Part shown: in pieces, positions 1-8,895 of the stretch
Numbering within the stretch: the first letter of the stretch is position 1
Layout of the letters: the number at the start of each line of letters is the position of its first letter
Assembly (NCBI GenBank): GCA_903872345.1
Contig: CAIQKM010000094.1
Coordinates: 1-37,202, forward strand
Source: an uncultured Verrucomicrobia subdivision 3 bacterium
Lineage (GTDB): Bacteria > Verrucomicrobiota > Verrucomicrobiia > Limisphaerales > UBA11358
Direction: 5' to 3'
Length of the DNA: 37,202 bases
Translations under genes and position numbers: made by a program
The notes under the pieces: model-generated
The model's input: the letters and a program-made list of their open reading frames with translations, nothing else
Database searches by the model: none
Told to the model about the DNA's origin: nothing

Positions 1-115
1 CCCGTTGCTCTCCACCCCGCATTACTGCGACGCAGTTACGGTTCGATACCGCACGGCTCTTCACCGCACAGAAACGGACTCCCACCGTTCTATCCCCTCG
101 CCTTCTCAGGCGCAC
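1..115 (-). mobile_element. Putative group II (class C-like) intron, 5' end only
   Basis: Read on the minus strand from position 115 toward 1, the sequence starts with GTGCGCC, which fits the GUGYG 5' end of group II introns. A short hairpin follows (CGCC, loop TGAGAA, GGCG). Next comes ACGG-TGGGAGT-CCGT (about 75-88), which matches the small domain I stem with a UGAGAGU-type loop that I recall from the Oceanobacillus iheyensis IIC intron. Further on, TAATGCGGGGTGGAGAGC (about 9-26) resembles a later conserved part of domain I in that intron. The element runs off the left edge, so the reverse transcriptase and domains V/VI cannot be seen. It lies directly after a stem-loop and in the same direction as purB transcription, as expected for class C introns, which insert behind terminator-like hairpins. 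The identification rests on remembered intron sequence and could be wrong. Confidence 0.55.
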
Positions 116-230
116 GAGCGCGGCTGTCTCAGCCGCAGCGCGTGGCTTGCAACGGGCGCTTGGAACAATCCACCATGGCTGACCATTCCTTCATTGCTGC
201 GGCTGGCTTTCACCCCAGCCGCGCTCCGCC
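116..230. repeat. Dispersed palindromic repeat, family B, copy 1
   Basis: The left arm (116-140) holds the perfect hairpin GCGGCTGTCTCAGCCGC (120-136). The right arm (196-230) repeats the same GCGGCTG / CAGCCGCGCTCC core in inverted orientation. A second copy lies at 29327-29466 and shares the motif GAGCGCGGCTGT and its mirror. Homology between the copies stops at 116, exactly where the putative intron begins. Confidence 0.7.
199..222 (-). terminator. Hairpin just downstream of purB
   Basis: GCGGCTGG (199-206) pairs perfectly with CCAGCCGC (215-222) around an 8-nt loop. It begins 14 nt past the purB stop. No clear T tract follows on the minus strand. It is also the right arm of repeat family B, so the repeat may double as a terminator. 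Confidence 0.4.
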
Positions 231-235
231 AGAAA

Positions 236-1570
236 TCAGAGTCCCAGCTTCTTGAACCGGTTGTTCACTTCCTTGAAGTGAAAATCCAAGGAGCACAGTT
301 TTTCCAGTTCGCCGGCCTTGAAATGCTTGGCCACTTCGGGATCGGCCTTGAGCACTTCCAGAAAATCCGCGTCATCACGGCCGGCGTGCTTCACTTCCCA
401 AGTCTTCATGGCATTATCCTGCACCAGCTTGTAAGCGGCTTCGCGCGTCAGCCCCTTGCGGATCAGCGCCAGCAGCACCGTCTGGGAATTCCACATGCCC
501 AGCGAGAGCCCCAGGTTCTTCTTCATGTTCGCCGGATAGACGACAATGCCGTCCATCAGGCGGGTAAACAGACCCAGCATGTAATCGAGCAGTGTGCAGG
601 AATCCGGGAAAATGATGCGCTCGACGGATGAGTGCGAAATATCGCGTTCGTGCCACAGGGCAACGTTTTCGAGGGCGGCGACGGCATTGCCGCGCAGCAC
701 GCGGGCCAGGCCGGTGAGGCGTTCCCACGTAATGGGATTGCGCTTGTGCGGCATGGCGCTGGACCCCTTCTGCCCCTTGGTGAACGGTTCCTCGGCCTCG
801 AGCACTTCCGTGCGTTGCAGATGGCGGAACTCCACGGCCCAACGTTCGATGCTCGCGCCGATGAGCGCGAGTGTGGTCTGAAATTCCGCATGGATGTCGC
901 GCTGCACCACCTGCGTGGCGATGGGGGCCGGGCGTACGCCCAGCTTTTTGCACACATACGCTTCCACGCGCGGCGACAAATGCGCGCTGGTGCCGACCGC
1001 ACCGGAGATTTTGCCCACGGACACCACTTCGCGAACGCGTTCGAGGCGTTCCAGCGCACGGACAAACTCATCGTGCATTAAGGCCAGCTTGAGCCCAAAC
1101 GTGGTCGGCTCCGCATGAATGCCATGGCTGCGACCGATGCATGGAGTAAACTTGTGTTCCTTCGCGCGCTTGGCGATGGCGATGAGGACCGTTTTGACAT
1201 CGGCAATCAGGATGTCCGCGCTTTGCTGCATCTGCACCGCGTAGCAGGTATCGCCCACATCACTGCTGGTCAGGCCGAAATGAAACCAGCGGCTCGCGGG
1301 GTCATTGATCGCCTCGGACACCGCCGTGGTGAAACCAATGACATCGTGGTTGAGCACCTTCTCCAGTTCCCGCTGGCGCGCCACCAAGCCGGGGAGATCG
1401 GCAAACCATTTGTCGCAACCCGCCTTGACCCGGGCATAATCCTTCGCAGGTACGACCTTCTCCTTCACCAGCGCCTCGCTGGCGAGCAATTCGATCTGGA
1501 GCCAGATCTTGAGTTTGTTTTCGTCGGTCCAGATGGCCCGCATCTCAGGGCGGGAATAACGCGTAATCAT
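236..1570 (-). CDS. purB: Adenylosuccinate lyase
   Basis: PurB cleaves fumarate from SAICAR and from adenylosuccinate, two steps of purine and AMP synthesis in the cytoplasm. The 444-residue product has the usual length for the PurB/fumarase superfamily. It carries the superfamily signature loop GSSAMPHKRNP at roughly residues 267-277. HGIHAEPTTFG at about 150-160 fits the histidine-containing active-site region. It starts MITRYSRPEM, a typical PurB N-terminus. A 170-bp gap with hairpins separates it from the upstream transporter gene, so it probably has its own promoter. Downstream lie a repeat hairpin and the putative intron. Confidence 0.95.
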   Translation of the reverse strand: MITRYSRPEMRAIWTDENKLKIWLQIELLASEALVKEKVVPAKDYARVKAGCDKWFADLPGLVARQRELEKVLNHDVIGFTTAVSEAINDPASRWFHFGLTSSDVGDTCYAVQMQQSADILIADVKTVLIAIAKRAKEHKFTPCIGRSHGIHAEPTTFGLKLALMHDEFVRALERLERVREVVSVGKISGAVGTSAHLSPRVEAYVCKKLGVRPAPIATQVVQRDIHAEFQTTLALIGASIERWAVEFRHLQRTEVLEAEEPFTKGQKGSSAMPHKRNPITWERLTGLARVLRGNAVAALENVALWHERDISHSSVERIIFPDSCTLLDYMLGLFTRLMDGIVVYPANMKKNLGLSLGMWNSQTVLLALIRKGLTREAAYKLVQDNAMKTWEVKHAGRDDADFLEVLKADPEVAKHFKAGELEKLCSLDFHFKEVNNRFKKLGL

Positions 1571-1692
1571 GAATGAATAATAACCGGAATCGGTGCCAAT
1601 TAAAAAGCCTGATTTGGCCCCCCTTAGGTGTCATGCCAAGTCTTGGAAATAATCGGTGGCATGGTTTGATGCTTGGCAGGACGCGCCTACCA

Positions 1693-1722
1693 GCCCTGTA
1701 AGGGCGGCACAATTCGTGTGCC
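1693..1722. repeat. Two abutting hairpins between purB and the transporter gene
   Basis: GCCCTGTAAGGGC (1693-1705) and GGCACAATTCGTGTGCC (1706-1722) are perfect inverted repeats placed back to back. They may end transcription of the transporter gene or belong to a dispersed repeat family; no second copy is in this window. Confidence 0.6.
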
Positions 1723-1740
1723 CCCCAACCGCCGCCCGTT

Positions 1741-2724
1741 TTACTCCTGTGACGCTGTCTTGGGTGGCCCATTCAACCACCGAGACTGCAACAACAAATT
1801 AGCCCCCAGAATCAACCCGCCGCCAATGAGCAGGCGTACGGTCATCAATTCATTCGCGTAATCTATGTGCGCCCAGCGGGAAAAAATGGCCGGCAAGAAG
1901 AGCGATACCACACTGGCAATCACCGGCTCGATGCAATAAATCAAACCCGCCTCCGTGGCCGTCACGTGACGCTGCCATTGGTTCATGATGTTGTATGCCA
2001 TGAGAGTGCAAAACACCACGAGGATGCCCAGAAAACCGCAGGCCGGCGCCGAGGCATAAGCCTGCCAGCACGCCGACAGCCTTGGCATGGTGCCCAGCAC
2101 CACCGGCAGGCACAGCAACGCCATGCCGAGAAACATGACCGTGGAAAAAACGCCGGGCCGGTTTTCCGCATAGCGCGGCTTTTCCAAGGCCAGGATCTGG
2201 CCGGTGAAGAGAAACGACGCAATGAGCGTTTCCAGTTCCCCGCGACCCAGTTTAAAGTCATGCGGATTGATCCGCGCCAGGATCGCCACCCCCGCCACCA
2301 CCAGCAGCACGCTCAAAAAAATCTTCAAGGACGGCCGACGCCGATGCACCAACGCCACCCACAACGGAATGAACACGCAATAACCCTGCGTCAAAAACGC
2401 CGAGGTCGAGGCGGCGGTGTAGGACAAGCCGTCCATCTGAAACAGGATTCCGCCCACCCCAAAACCGGCCAGCAGCAGCCCCTGCTCCCATTCGCGGCGG
2501 GTAATGGCCTTGAGATCGTTACGAAAAATAACCGCCATCACCAAACCGGCCAGGCCAAACCGATACATTACCCCCAGCGACGTAAAGAACCAGGTGCCAT
2601 CCACCGGCAGCAGGTTTTGCTGCGCCAGCCCCAGCGCCTTCATGATGGGAAAACTCAGCGCCCACAGCGCCGTGCAGGCCGTGAGCATCTCGATGGCTTT
2701 GAGCCGATGGACTCCGAGGGACAT
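1741..2724 (-). CDS. EamA/DMT-superfamily membrane transporter
   Basis: This is a hydrophobic protein of 327 residues with about ten predicted membrane helices in two similar halves, the drug/metabolite transporter fold. The N-terminal helix contains ALWALSFPIMKALG, typical of the first EamA repeat, and the second half contains GFLGILVVFCTLMAYNIMNQ. Such proteins export or import small metabolites; the substrate cannot be read from sequence. ATG at 2724 is preferred because AAGGA lies just upstream. An in-frame TTG at 2736 would overlap the rhomboid stop and add four residues. The tight spacing to the rhomboid gene implies one transcript. Confidence 0.85.
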   Translation of the reverse strand: MSLGVHRLKAIEMLTACTALWALSFPIMKALGLAQQNLLPVDGTWFFTSLGVMYRFGLAGLVMAVIFRNDLKAITRREWEQGLLLAGFGVGGILFQMDGLSYTAASTSAFLTQGYCVFIPLWVALVHRRRPSLKIFLSVLLVVAGVAILARINPHDFKLGRGELETLIASFLFTGQILALEKPRYAENRPGVFSTVMFLGMALLCLPVVLGTMPRLSACWQAYASAPACGFLGILVVFCTLMAYNIMNQWQRHVTATEAGLIYCIEPVIASVVSLFLPAIFSRWAHIDYANELMTVRLLIGGGLILGANLLLQSRWLNGPPKTASQE

Positions 2725-2732
2725 GCCGTCCT

Positions 2733-3632
2733 TCAAGCCCCTCTGATTTTGTTGCGGGCTTTTTCGAGCACGTCACGCTCCCGCGCGGTCAGACTGCCAA
2801 TGCCCCGGGCGGAAATCTTGTCGAGAATTGCATCCACTTCCGTCATGGCCACGGCGGCGGGCGATGCCGCCGCCCGCGCGGCGACCGCTGCGGGCCGCCT
2901 CACTTCTTCATTTTCCGCGCGCCGCTCAAACCAATTGCCTTCCAGAATTTTCCGGACAAAGAATACGCCCATCAACATGCCGCCCAAATGCGCCGTGTGG
3001 GCCACGTTGCCCAGATAATGCGCCGCCACCGTGGGAAAGGAAAAGCCGGCCAACGCCATGCCGCCCGAAATATAGAGCAGGGTTTTGGCGCGCAAATGGA
3101 TCGGGATGATGTAAAACAGCAGCATCGTAATCTCGCGCATCGGGTAGATCAACGCAAACGCGGCCACCAGACCGAAGGCCGATGCGGACGCCCCCACCAC
3201 GGGACCGTCAAAATATTGCGGCCATACAAATGCGGCAAAGCCCTGAAAAATACCGCCGACCACGCCGCTGGAAATCATCAGGGCAAAAAACTTGTTCCGC
3301 CCCAGCAACTGTTCCAGCTCCGTGCCAAAGGAATAAATCGCCCAGCCGTTCAGCAGCAAATGCAGCAGGCTGCCATGCATGAACTGGTACGTGATCAACT
3401 GCCACACATAGCCATGCAGCAAACCGGTTTTGCTCAGGGCAAAATATTGATAGCAGAATTCGTTATCCGGCATCAAATGCGCCGGATTGGAGGATACCAC
3501 CACTTCGGCCACAAACACCACGGCATAGACGATCAGGAACCAAACGGTCAACGACCAGCCCCGGGCATGGGACGGCGACCACCGCGGTTCCCCCGGTTCC
3601 GGCTGTCGCATGTAGTCTCGATCATCAAGCAT
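2733..3632 (-). CDS. Rhomboid-family intramembrane serine protease
   Basis: The 299-residue product has about six hydrophobic segments between residues 28 and 235. Rhomboid hallmarks are visible: HLLLN (91-95), the nucleophile Ser149 in GASASAFG, and the catalytic His215 in AHLGG. The C-terminal cytoplasmic tail (about 265-299) contains GIGSLTARERDVLEKA, a short helical domain often attached to bacterial rhomboids. The family cleaves membrane proteins within the bilayer; the substrate is unknown. ATG at 3632 is chosen because an upstream in-frame start (3686) would run into the methyltransferase gene; GAAAGG lies about 12 nt ahead of it. It lies between the methyltransferase and the EamA transporter genes on one strand. 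Confidence 0.92.
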   Translation of the reverse strand: MLDDRDYMRQPEPGEPRWSPSHARGWSLTVWFLIVYAVVFVAEVVVSSNPAHLMPDNEFCYQYFALSKTGLLHGYVWQLITYQFMHGSLLHLLLNGWAIYSFGTELEQLLGRNKFFALMISSGVVGGIFQGFAAFVWPQYFDGPVVGASASAFGLVAAFALIYPMREITMLLFYIIPIHLRAKTLLYISGGMALAGFSFPTVAAHYLGNVAHTAHLGGMLMGVFFVRKILEGNWFERRAENEEVRRPAAVAARAAASPAAVAMTEVDAILDKISARGIGSLTARERDVLEKARNKIRGA

Positions 3633-3661
3633 ATTAAACTTTAGCCTTTCCGGCCGACTTT

Positions 3662-4246
3662 TCAAATCGCTTTCCGCCGCCACCAAAACATCCGCTCCCG
3701 CCCCGTGCGGTTGGGATAGGAACGCGGCACCCAGTCCGCCAGCAAATCAAAGTGCGGCGCAAAACGTTCCAACTGTTCCTCCCGCGTGGTTGGCCACGGC
3801 GGACCTTCCGGACCGCAGTCAAAATAATTGACCGCCAGATAGGTGCCGCCGGGCCGCAACCAGCGCAGGACGGAACCAACATAAGCATTCCGTTCGTGAG
3901 GTTGGATGGCGCAGAACAGCGTATGTTCAAACAACAGGTCATATTTCTGCGGCGGGTCATCGGTCAAAAAGTTCGCCAGACGAAACGAGGCGGTCAAGCC
4001 GGCCGCCCGCGTCGCCTCCGTCGCCAGCAAAATCGCCTCGGGCACAAAATCAAAACCGGTAACATCAAAACCAGCCGCAGCCCATGCCCGCACATCATGG
4101 CCGGTACCACAGCCGGGCACCGCCACCGTCCCCCGATGCAATTCCGGATGGGCTGCCAGAAAATCCACCAGCCCAGGCGACGCCTCGCCCTTGTCCCAGG
4201 TCAGGTTGCGGGCCAGATAATGTTGTTCCCAAAAATCGCGGCTCAT
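3662..4246 (-). CDS. Thiopurine S-methyltransferase-family SAM-dependent methyltransferase
   Basis: The 194-residue protein begins with FWEQHYLARNLTWDKGEASP, which is characteristic of the TPMT-like family, followed by the SAM-binding motif VPGCGTGHDV (about 43-52) and an acidic end of the second strand (VTGFDFVPEA). The C-terminal part, GRERMFWWRRK, is also family-like. Members methylate thiols, halides or small sulfur, selenium or tellurium compounds. The substrate here is unknown. It is the first gene of the minus-strand set methyltransferase-rhomboid-transporter and is divergent from the large secreted protein at 4461, with a shared 214-bp promoter region. Confidence 0.88.
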   Translation of the reverse strand: MSRDFWEQHYLARNLTWDKGEASPGLVDFLAAHPELHRGTVAVPGCGTGHDVRAWAAAGFDVTGFDFVPEAILLATEATRAAGLTASFRLANFLTDDPPQKYDLLFEHTLFCAIQPHERNAYVGSVLRWLRPGGTYLAVNYFDCGPEGPPWPTTREEQLERFAPHFDLLADWVPRSYPNRTGRERMFWWRRKAI

Positions 4247-4460
4247 GGTTTGGCAATATTATTACCAAGCCGGCAAATAACATTACCGGACAGGGCGAAT
4301 CCAGTTTAGAAGGATGGAACCGCACAAACCAGTCTCAGTATGCGGAAACTGAAATTGCCGAGCCGCCTTCATATTACTATCTTCTTCCGTCCGGCAGGAT
4401 TGCACCGGTTGGAACCAATTGGTCACGCGCCTTAAATAGGCAAAATGCATTATCTCACTT

Positions 4461-6836
4461 ATGAAGAATAAAACGTCCTGGTGGCCACTGCTCTGGCTGG
4501 CGATCAGCCTGCTGGCGAATCTGTCGCGCGCGCAGTCGGCTGGCACGGCCTTTGTTTACCAAGGGAAACTAAACGACCTTAATGGCCCCGCGACCGGCAG
4601 CTATGACTTTCAATTTGCCCTGGCAGCCACCAATTACGGCGGAAAATTTATTGCCGGCCCGGTCACTAATTCAGCCACCAGTGTGAATAATGGCCTTTTT
4701 ATTGCCACCATTGATTTTGGCAATGTCTTCACCGGCACAAACTATTGGCTGGATATAAGCGTGCGGACCAATGGAGCGGCCGACTTCACGGAATTATTGC
4801 CGCGTCAACCCATTGCCCCTTCGCCTTACGCCTTGTACGCCGCCACCGCCGGCAACCTTGCCAATCTGAGCGGCAACGGTTCCTTGCTGACCAATATCCC
4901 CTATGCTGCGCTCATCGGCGCGCCCTCGCTGCCCTCCACCAACGGGGCCACCTTCTTTTCCACCAATGTAGTCACCGCCGCCACCATCACCGGCCCCGCC
5001 ACTCTGACCACCACCACCAACGCCAGCGGCATCACCCTGCATCTGAGCGTAAATGACCAGACCAATTCAGCCTTGGCGGAGCTGTCGCAAAACAACGGCC
5101 AAAGCCTGACCGGCCTCAACGCCGCCAGCCTCACCGGAACCCTGAACCTGACCAACCTGCCGGGAGTCACCACCAACAACGCCACGGTCGGCCTGCCCGG
5201 AGCCGTTTACTGGCAGGCTTCCTGCATGGACATGAATTACAGTCCGGCCATGGATGAGGCCAACTATCTGCTCGTTACGACCAATCACGGAACCAACTTT
5301 ACCTTTGTCTCCCCCTATCCGGTATATGTGGAGCCGGATTTGATGACCAACGCCTCGGGTCCCACCGCCAGGTACAATCAGGTCATTCAGGATGGCAATG
5401 CCCTCTACCAGTTCAACGCCCGGAATTTTTATGTGGGCAACCCGGAATTTGGCGTGGCCCGGTCATTTGACCAGTTGCATTGGGAACGCGTTGCCAATGT
5501 AAATCCGTTCAAAGACGGCCTCACCAACAGCATTCTTTACTCCGCCTTCGTAGTACAAAACAGTGACAATTCGCCTTATGAGGATACCAACGGCTGGCAC
5601 TATTTGTGTATCAGTTATGTGACCAATTTTTGGGTCAACGGAACACAAACTTGGGGACCGGCGGATATTTACCTGACCCATTCAACCGATGCCACCTGGA
5701 CCAACTGGAGCCCTCCGGTAAAAGTGTTGAGCCAGGCGCAGGGCGGGAACGATGGCATGGGCATGTTCCATATCAACGGACAGTTTTACATCATCAACGA
5801 AACCCTGTTGACTGGCGATAACGGCAGCCCCGTCAACGCCCTCGTTTCAGACAACCTCTATTCCAATTATGTCACCTCCGGCTGGGCCACCCACAATCAA
5901 GGCGCCCTTCTGTTCCTGAACACCAACCTTTGGTGGAGCCTAAACCTGCCATACGAAATTGATTACTCCACCAACCAGGGAACAAACTGGGAGTATCTCT
6001 TTGTCACCGGCCAGGAAACACCGAACGCCTTTATCCCAAACCTGGGGCTGTCCAGCAGCTACGGCTTTTATATCCTGAATCATCCGCTGACCAATCTGGT
6101 TCAGACCGTGGACGCGACCAACACCGTTTATACCGGCCTGGTGCAGGCCGGCTCCATTTCCTCCGGCAACATCTATGCCAACAATCTGCTGGCCGGCACC
6201 CTTTCGATTGACAACGGGTTGTCCGGCTCTTTTGGGCTGCCACTGCTGGTGAGCGGGTCCATGTATGTGGGCGAACCGCAGTATTTTCTCGCGAATAAAC
6301 CCTCATTTGCGGGCAATGAGCACAATTTCTCCGCCGGGGAAAATATTATCAATGGCGGGGAGGCAACCATTGCTTTGGGATCCGCCATCAGCGTGGGCGA
6401 TGCGTCCGGCTACCAAGGCAATTCTTATGACAGCTTCACTTTTAATGACGGCTCCAATGGCACGCTCACCAACAATAACGCCAACTCCTTTTTGGTTTAT
6501 GCCAGCGGCGGTATTACCTTCACGGGCTCAACCGTAACCGTAGCCGGACTGGCCTCCGCCGGACCGGTCTCGGCCAGCAGCTTCCAGGGGGACGGCTCGC
6601 ATCTGACCGGCATCCCGTATGCAGCGCTCACCGGCACGCCCGCCATTCCCGACACCAACGGCGCCGGCCTGACCAACCTCACCGCGGCAAATATCAACGG
6701 CACGTTTAACCCCATCGCCATTGGCAACCAACCTGCCGCGCCGGCACCCATCACCGCCGGCGGCACCTTCTGGCCATCGAACGGAGCCTTGTATTGGGTG
6801 ACCAGCAAACATACCAACTATATTACCGGGCCATGA
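4461..6836 (+). CDS. Large secreted protein: tail-fibre-like repeats flanking a GH43-like propeller
   Basis: This 791-residue protein starts with a clear signal peptide (about 1-25, WLAISLLANLSRAQ). Residues 28-150 resemble the N-terminal module of many secreted Verrucomicrobia/Planctomycetes proteins (FVYQGKLNDLNGPATGSYDF, later QPIAPSPYALYAATAG). The unit GNGSLLTNIPYAALIGAPSLP (about 138-158) recurs as GDGSHLTGIPYAALTGTPAIP (about 711-731), a phage-tail-fibre-like repeat. Between them, residues about 255-540 are rich in Trp and Tyr and contain SFDQLHWERV and THSTDATWTNW, which look like blades of a GH43/GH32-type five-bladed propeller. I cannot assign a full catalytic triad. Asn/Thr-rich linkers fill the rest. 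It is probably an exported carbohydrate-binding or -cleaving protein; the function is unproven. Confidence 0.75.
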   Translation: MKNKTSWWPLLWLAISLLANLSRAQSAGTAFVYQGKLNDLNGPATGSYDFQFALAATNYGGKFIAGPVTNSATSVNNGLFIATIDFGNVFTGTNYWLDISVRTNGAADFTELLPRQPIAPSPYALYAATAGNLANLSGNGSLLTNIPYAALIGAPSLPSTNGATFFSTNVVTAATITGPATLTTTTNASGITLHLSVNDQTNSALAELSQNNGQSLTGLNAASLTGTLNLTNLPGVTTNNATVGLPGAVYWQASCMDMNYSPAMDEANYLLVTTNHGTNFTFVSPYPVYVEPDLMTNASGPTARYNQVIQDGNALYQFNARNFYVGNPEFGVARSFDQLHWERVANVNPFKDGLTNSILYSAFVVQNSDNSPYEDTNGWHYLCISYVTNFWVNGTQTWGPADIYLTHSTDATWTNWSPPVKVLSQAQGGNDGMGMFHINGQFYIINETLLTGDNGSPVNALVSDNLYSNYVTSGWATHNQGALLFLNTNLWWSLNLPYEIDYSTNQGTNWEYLFVTGQETPNAFIPNLGLSSSYGFYILNHPLTNLVQTVDATNTVYTGLVQAGSISSGNIYANNLLAGTLSIDNGLSGSFGLPLLVSGSMYVGEPQYFLANKPSFAGNEHNFSAGENIINGGEATIALGSAISVGDASGYQGNSYDSFTFNDGSNGTLTNNNANSFLVYASGGITFTGSTVTVAGLASAGPVSASSFQGDGSHLTGIPYAALTGTPAIPDTNGAGLTNLTAANINGTFNPIAIGNQPAAPAPITAGGTFWPSNGALYWVTSKHTNYITGP

Positions 6837-6841
6837 TGAAC

Positions 6842-6859
6842 CCGTAATAGTTATTACGG
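6842..6859 (+). terminator. Hairpin after the 791-residue protein gene
   Basis: CCGTAATAGTTATTACGG is a perfect palindrome beginning 5 nt after the stop codon and lying between two convergent genes. No T run follows, so terminator function is inferred from position. Confidence 0.5.
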
Positions 6860-6928
6860 ATAAGCGACAAGGGCGGGAGGCCGGCGGTGAGATTGGCCAG
6901 ATTCGTTGCCGATAAGCAGATTACCCCT

Positions 6929-7609
6929 TTATTGGCTGCTGACCAGTCCGTCCACCAACCGCACCACCTGCGGCGCGGTCGCCGCCACTTTCATGTCGTG
7001 GGTGGCAATGACGAGGGTGGTCTGTTTTTCCGTTCGGAGCGTTTGCAGGAGGGCCAGGATTTCTCCGCCGGTGTGGGAATCAAGGTTGCCGGTCGGTTCA
7101 TCGGCCAGCAACAATTCAGGTTCGTTGATGAGCGCGCGGGCAATCGCCACGCGCTGCTGCTCGCCGCCCGAAAGTTCGGAAGGTTTGTGGTCCAGACGAT
7201 CCTTCAGCCCGACGCGGGCCAGCAATTCGGCGGCGCGTTTCTCCGTGCCACTCACGGATAACCGCGCCACCCGGGCCGGCAGGCAAACGTTCTCCAAGGC
7301 GGTGAGTTCCGGCAGCAAATGATACGCCTGAAAAACAAATCCGACCCGGCGATTGCGAAACTCCGTCAATTCGCTTTCGGAAAACCGCGAAACGTTCTGC
7401 CCGGCAAAAATGATTTCACCCGCGTTCGGCACATCCAATCCGCCAATCAAATGCAGCAAGGTGCTCTTGCCGGTGCCGGAGGAACCGCACAGCGCCACGA
7501 AGCCGCCGCGCTGTATGTCTAGGTCCACGCCACGCAACACTTCCAGCGTGCGCCGGCCCATCACATAGGTTTTTTTGAGTCCGCGCGCGGACAGCAGCGG
7601 TTCACTCAT
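6929..7609 (-). CDS. lolD: Lipoprotein-releasing ABC transporter, ATP-binding protein
   Basis: LolD powers extraction of lipoproteins from the inner membrane to the periplasmic carrier in Gram-negative cells. The 226-residue protein has Walker A GSSGTGKS (42-49), the signature LSGGEQQR, Walker B LLLADEP with the following TGNLD, and the switch histidine in IATHD. The length and the TGNLDSHTG context fit the MacB/LolD subgroup. Its start overlaps the end of the permease gene by 8 bp, so the two are translationally coupled. A macrolide/peptide exporter of the MacB type is the alternative, but the LolC-like partner favours LolD. Confidence 0.9.
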   Translation of the reverse strand: MSEPLLSARGLKKTYVMGRRTLEVLRGVDLDIQRGGFVALCGSSGTGKSTLLHLIGGLDVPNAGEIIFAGQNVSRFSESELTEFRNRRVGFVFQAYHLLPELTALENVCLPARVARLSVSGTEKRAAELLARVGLKDRLDHKPSELSGGEQQRVAIARALINEPELLLADEPTGNLDSHTGGEILALLQTLRTEKQTTLVIATHDMKVAATAPQVVRLVDGLVSSQ

Positions 7610-8876
7610 AACGCAACGCCTCCACCGGTTTCAAACGCCCCGCCCGCCAGGCCGGCAACAGGCCGCCAAAAATACAGATCACAAACGAACTGATGCAAAT
7701 CAACGCCACATCCCCCGGCATCAGCAGCGCCGGCAGTTCGCCAAAGCCATAGACCGACGCCGGAAAAATCTCCATGCCGGTGGTGTTGCGCAGGAAATGC
7801 AAAAACTCGTTCCGGTACGCCACCGCCAGCATCCCCAGACCAAACCCGGCGGTCACGCCAATCACGCCAATGATCGCGCTTTGAAACAGAAAGATCCCCG
7901 AAATTTGCAGCCGGCTGGCCCCGAGTGCCTTGAGCATCCCGATCTCGCGCGTCTTCTGGATCACGAACGTAATCTGCGCGCTCAGGATGCACAGAGCCGC
8001 CACCAGTACGATGAAAAACAGCAGGTAAAACATCACGTTTTTTTCCACCGACAGCGCACTCAGCATGGATGAATTATCCTCCATCCACGTGGAAATATAA
8101 AAGTCTGACCCCAGCGCCGACGTGAGTTGCTTCTCCACTAGAAACGCCTGATCCGGATTCTTCAACGTCACAAACAGCCCGTGTACCGAGTCGTCCAGAC
8201 CATACAAATCCTGCGCATTATCTAGCGAGGTGATGACATAGCGGGCATCGTTTTCATAATAGCCCACGTTAAAAATCCCGCGAATCTCGTAGTCATCCGG
8301 CAGAAAAGCCACGTCTTCCTTGCGTTTGATCGCCGCCTTCACCCGCTCGATTTCACGCGATGAATAAATGGAAAGATGGTCGCCCACCCGCACATGCAGG
8401 TTGCTCGCAAAATCCACGCCCACCACCAGACCGCGTCCACTCAGATCAAACTTCCCGTCCACAATGTTGCGCGCAATGTCCCCGCTGGTCTTTTCCACCT
8501 GCGGATCCACGCCCATCAACGTCGGCGCGTCCTGATACGAGGCCCGGTCCTTGTCCGCTACGGTTTCCACCAGCACGGGTCCCACGACGAAGGGGGAAAC
8601 ATTTTTGACTTGGGGATTCTTCACCACCTCCCGCGACACTTGGTCGTAATCCTTCATCAAAGCACCACTGCGCTTGACGGTGACATGCGGGCTAAAACCA
8701 AGAATTTTTTCACGCAAATCGTGGTCAAACCCGCTCATTACGCTGATGACAATAATGAGAACGGCCACGCCCAAAGCCACGCCAACGATGGAGATCAGGG
8801 TGATGATCGAGACAAACGTCCGTTTGGGCCGCAAATAACGCAGCGCCAGCATCAGTTCAAACGGCAGTCGAGACAT
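7602..8876 (-). CDS. lolC: Lipoprotein-releasing ABC transporter permease (LolC/LolE family)
   Basis: The 424-residue protein has the FtsX-like layout: one N-terminal membrane helix (about 20-48), a large periplasmic domain (about 50-270), then three C-terminal helices (about 275-305, 325-355, 375-410). The N-terminus FELMLALRYLRPKRTFVSII and the cytoplasmic REIGMLKALGAS loop are LolC/E hallmarks. It ends GRLKPVEALRYE, typical of the family. Only one permease gene accompanies lolD, so the complex may be a homodimer, as in single-gene LolF-type systems, or use a second permease encoded elsewhere. A strong hairpin separates it from cysN, suggesting separate transcription. Confidence 0.9.
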   Translation of the reverse strand: MSRLPFELMLALRYLRPKRTFVSIITLISIVGVALGVAVLIIVISVMSGFDHDLREKILGFSPHVTVKRSGALMKDYDQVSREVVKNPQVKNVSPFVVGPVLVETVADKDRASYQDAPTLMGVDPQVEKTSGDIARNIVDGKFDLSGRGLVVGVDFASNLHVRVGDHLSIYSSREIERVKAAIKRKEDVAFLPDDYEIRGIFNVGYYENDARYVITSLDNAQDLYGLDDSVHGLFVTLKNPDQAFLVEKQLTSALGSDFYISTWMEDNSSMLSALSVEKNVMFYLLFFIVLVAALCILSAQITFVIQKTREIGMLKALGASRLQISGIFLFQSAIIGVIGVTAGFGLGMLAVAYRNEFLHFLRNTTGMEIFPASVYGFGELPALLMPGDVALICISSFVICIFGGLLPAWRAGRLKPVEALRYE

Positions 8877-8895
8877 TGGCGTAGCCTAGAACGGA

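Noticed and set aside
5..631. Plus-strand open frame at the left edge.
   Set aside because: It crosses the putative intron, the repeat and the antisense of purB with no recognisable domain.
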